64,000 nt of DNA. Origin: Rosellinia necatrix. Taxonomy: Eukaryota > Ascomycota > Sordariomycetes > Xylariales > Xylariaceae. The stretch lies in contig JAGYVD010000005.1 in the NCBI GenBank assembly GCA_021209875.1, positions 3,262,001 to 3,326,000 of the forward strand, written 5' to 3'. The translations under genes and the position numbers were made by a program. Below, in pieces: positions 61,020 through 64,000 of the stretch (position 1 is its first letter; each line of letters opens with the position of its first letter). The notes beneath the pieces are model-generated. The model ran no database searches and was not told the origin of the DNA. It was given only the letters and a program-made list of their open reading frames with translations.

Positions 61020-64000
61020 ATATATAATATAAGCAAAATTATTTATAGCTAAAGCTATATACGATTATAATTTAAATAATTATACGTAAATTGTTATAAA
61101 AATTAAAAAACTTTATGTTTAAATAAAAATATTGTTTTTATATGTTTTTAGTTTAAAAAATATTATTTATATTATAATATTTTTTTTTTAGTTTATATAT
61201 AAAGCTGTAGCTATATTTAAAATATATATGCTTTTTATTTATAGCTTAATTAAGTTTATCGGGTTAAAGTTGCTGCAAAATATTGCTATAATTTGCTTTT
61301 AATTAACTTTAAAAAATTAGCCCGCTATTAATTAAACTATAAAAAATAACTAATATATTTTAATAGACTTAAAATTTAAGTTTAAACTTTTTAAACAAGC
61401 TAAATTTAGCCTGATTTTAAATTTAAATCGGTTTAACTAAAGTTTTTTTTTTTTTCGCGTTTAAAGCGCTATAAACAAAAGCGTAGCTTATATTAAACAA
61501 TTTTTTTTTTAAAAGCAAAAAAATGCTTGCTATATTAGCTCTAGCTTGTTTTTTTAAAAAAAAATTGCAGGTTTAATTTAATATAAATATAAGTCGGTAA
61601 TAAGTTAAAAATTATAATATTATTTATATCGCTAAAAAATTTAGTTTATATAGTTATTAAAAATAAAGCTTTAGCTTATATATTTTTTGCTATATTATTA
61701 GCTTTAAAGCAAAAAAATATTATTATAAATATAATATTGTTGCAGCTTTTAAACGTTTTTTTAATGTTAAAATGTTTAATTTGTTATTTTTTTTTTATTC
61801 TAATAAATAAATTCGGGGCTATTTTAAGCTTAATATGCCTAAGAGTTAGGGTTGTAGAAAGGGAAGTTAAGTAGTGGAGCCCTAACCCTAGTAGAACCTA
61901 ATTAACAAATATATTAATAATAAATATATTTTTAAAAATAATCTAACGTATTTTTATAAAAAAAAACCTAGCTAAAAAAACAGCAATACTCAAACGATTT
62001 AAAAGCTATTATAATTAAATATAAAAAATATTATAGTTTAAAAAATAAAGAAAAATATATATATAAATATTTAAAAAAAAAGTTTATAATTAAAAATAAA
62101 ATTTACGTTAAACTATTAAAAAATATTACGATTTTATTAACGTTTTTTATTAATAAACGCAAAAATATTACTACTATATAAACTTTTTAATTATAAAATA
62201 AATTTAATATTTAAAACAATATTATTAAATTATTAAATAAAACTAATATTATAACAAAAATTATTTACTATATAAAAATATTTAAATAAATATTTAATAA
62301 AAAATTTATTAAACTAAATAATTTATTAACAGTTATGTTTATATTGCTAGCTAAAAACTTAAAAAATATTAAAATCTGCGTAAATTATAAAAACTAAATA
62401 ACGTTATAATTAAAAATCGCTATTTAATTTTTTAATATAAAAACTTTGAATATATTATATAAAGCTAAATTTTATATAAAACTAAATATTATAACAGTGT
62501 TTAATTATTTTTAAATTGTTTTTAGCAATAAATAAAAACAGCGTTTATTATTAAATTAAGCTTATTTAAATACTTAATAATTAATTTTAATATAATAAAA
62601 ACTTTTAGCTTGTTTTAATAATATATAAACAATATATTATTATATATTTAAATAATATATTAATTTATAGCAATTTATAAAAAAATATAAATAATATATA
62701 TATAATATATTTATAAAACTAATTAAAACAGAACTTATTATAAACATTATTAAATATAAATTTAATATTATTAAAATAAAATATTTTAATTTTATAATAT
62801 TTATAAATAAAATTAATATAAACTTAATAAAAATATAAGCAATTAAAAAATAAAAACTATTATAAATGTTAAAAATTTACAACGGTTTATCAGTTTTATA
62901 AACTATTACTGCTGTTTTATTTAAAGCTTTTTTAATCGCCTGTTTTTAACAAGATTAATAAGCAGGCATAGCTAATTAAGCTTGTTATAAATAAATAAAA
63001 TAACAGCGTTTAAAAATTAAAAAAACTTTTATAAAAATATTTATTTTAGCTTATTATAACTTAACATATAAAACTATTATAAAATAAATGTTTTAAATTA
63101 AATATTAAAAAAGTTTTATATTAAAATAAACTAATAAAAAATAACACTTAGTTGTTTTTTTTAATAAAATATACTTTTATAAAATATAATTATAAAATTT
63201 ATAATAAAAAACTATTTATTATTATAAAAGCTTTTAAAAATAGCAATTAAAACTATAAAGCTATAAAAACATAATAAAAATAGTTATAAATTATAAAAGC
63301 TTTTAATATTTTATTATTATAAAACTTTTAAATTAAAAACAAGTTTGCTGGTTAAAATTTTTAATAATTTTAAGTTTTAAATTATATATAAACCAGGCTA
63401 TAAAACTATAATTTTTAATATTTTATTTTAAAAATTAAACAATTAACTAGCAAAAAAAACGGATTTAAAAATAACCGGCTTATAAACCGATTATAAATAC
63501 TGCTTTTAAAAATAAAAAAAATAAAAAACTAAGCTTTTTATAAAATTATATATATTTATTAGCAAAAAATAATAAATATATTAATAAATAAAGCTTATAA
63601 ATATTTTAAATAATTTATAAAATAATAAAAACTATTAAATTACTGCAGGCTTGCTTTTTATTTTATTATTTAAAAATTATTTTTGAATAGTTTTAGCAGA
63701 TTATAAAATAAAAAAATATATATATATAAAAACCAGGTTTTTATTTTAAATTATAAAGCAGTATAAATTAAAATTATTAATTAAATTTATACTGTAGCGC
63801 TAGCAGGTTATTTTAGCAGGTTTAAAATATAAAACCTGCTTTAAAAACATATGTTTAGCTTAATATATTATAAAATATAACTATATTTATTAAAAACTAT
63901 TATTTTATTAAAAATTAAAACTTTTAAATAATATTAATAAAATTTTTAAACCTTTTATTAATATTTTTAAACTATAAATAAATATATTAATAAATTATAT
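61020..64000. mobile_element. AT-rich RIP-degraded repeat block, third part
   Basis: Almost pure A/T sequence continues to the window edge. One segment (61809-61903) is only lightly mutated and pairs with the degraded copy at 53484-53577. No gene or readable element protein is left. Confidence 0.7.

Noticed and set aside
61850..61892. TTAGGG and CCCTAACCCTAG words suggesting a telomere
   Set aside because: Only one or two units in each orientation are present, inside a repeat copy whose degraded partner at 53484-53577 shows that it is transposon sequence.

Overview
The window looks like nuclear DNA of a filamentous ascomycete, probably a Sordariomycete. The genes have short introns (58-119 bp, one of 270 bp) with GT...AG ends and CTAAC-like branch sites. 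The protein set is fungal: a type-B carboxylesterase, a secreted DNase I-fold protein with a jacalin-like tail, an SH3/RasGEF Cdc25-type protein, an UNC-93-like transporter, a PL3 pectate lyase and a small cysteine-rich secreted protein. Long AT-rich blocks show the pattern of repeat-induced point mutation (RIP). The pectate lyase and the small secreted protein fit a plant-associated lifestyle, but I cannot name the species.

Layout. 1-1272 is the end of a carboxylesterase. 5874-7480 is an endonuclease/exonuclease/phosphatase-family gene broken by a late frameshift. 7481-17545 is a gene-poor stretch with microsatellites and short dispersed motifs. 17546-21195 is the RasGEF gene. 21196-27475 is again gene-poor and holds several TACCTAGGTA palindromes. 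27476-29121 is the UNC-93-like transporter. 30498-31527 (minus) is the pectate lyase with four exons. 34976-35320 (minus) is the cysteine-rich secreted protein. 36-38 kb holds LTR-like relics, a 42-unit GTA microsatellite and a decayed coding fragment.

From about 38.8 kb to the right edge the window is a repeat island. A minus-strand gene for a fungal protein with an F-box-like segment is split in two: its 5' half lies at 46564-47750 and its 3' half at 38759-39348. Between them is a 7.2-kb, almost fully AT-converted insertion flanked by a 14-bp direct duplication, as expected of a Tad-like LINE. A second AT-rich block runs from about 50.8 kb to the end. It contains a solo LTR with a perfect 5-bp duplication (52025-52294) and a younger 2.68-kb LTR element (58342-61019) with two 256-bp LTRs and a perfect ATATA duplication. 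Each LTR carries five hairpins in a row, and the interior shows only a Gag-like relic. Paired repeat copies differ almost only by C/T and G/A changes, which documents RIP directly.

The genes do not form an operon-like unit. The secreted enzymes and the small secreted protein are single genes in a gene-poor, repeat-rich neighbourhood. I found no CRISPR array, rRNA or convincing tRNA.
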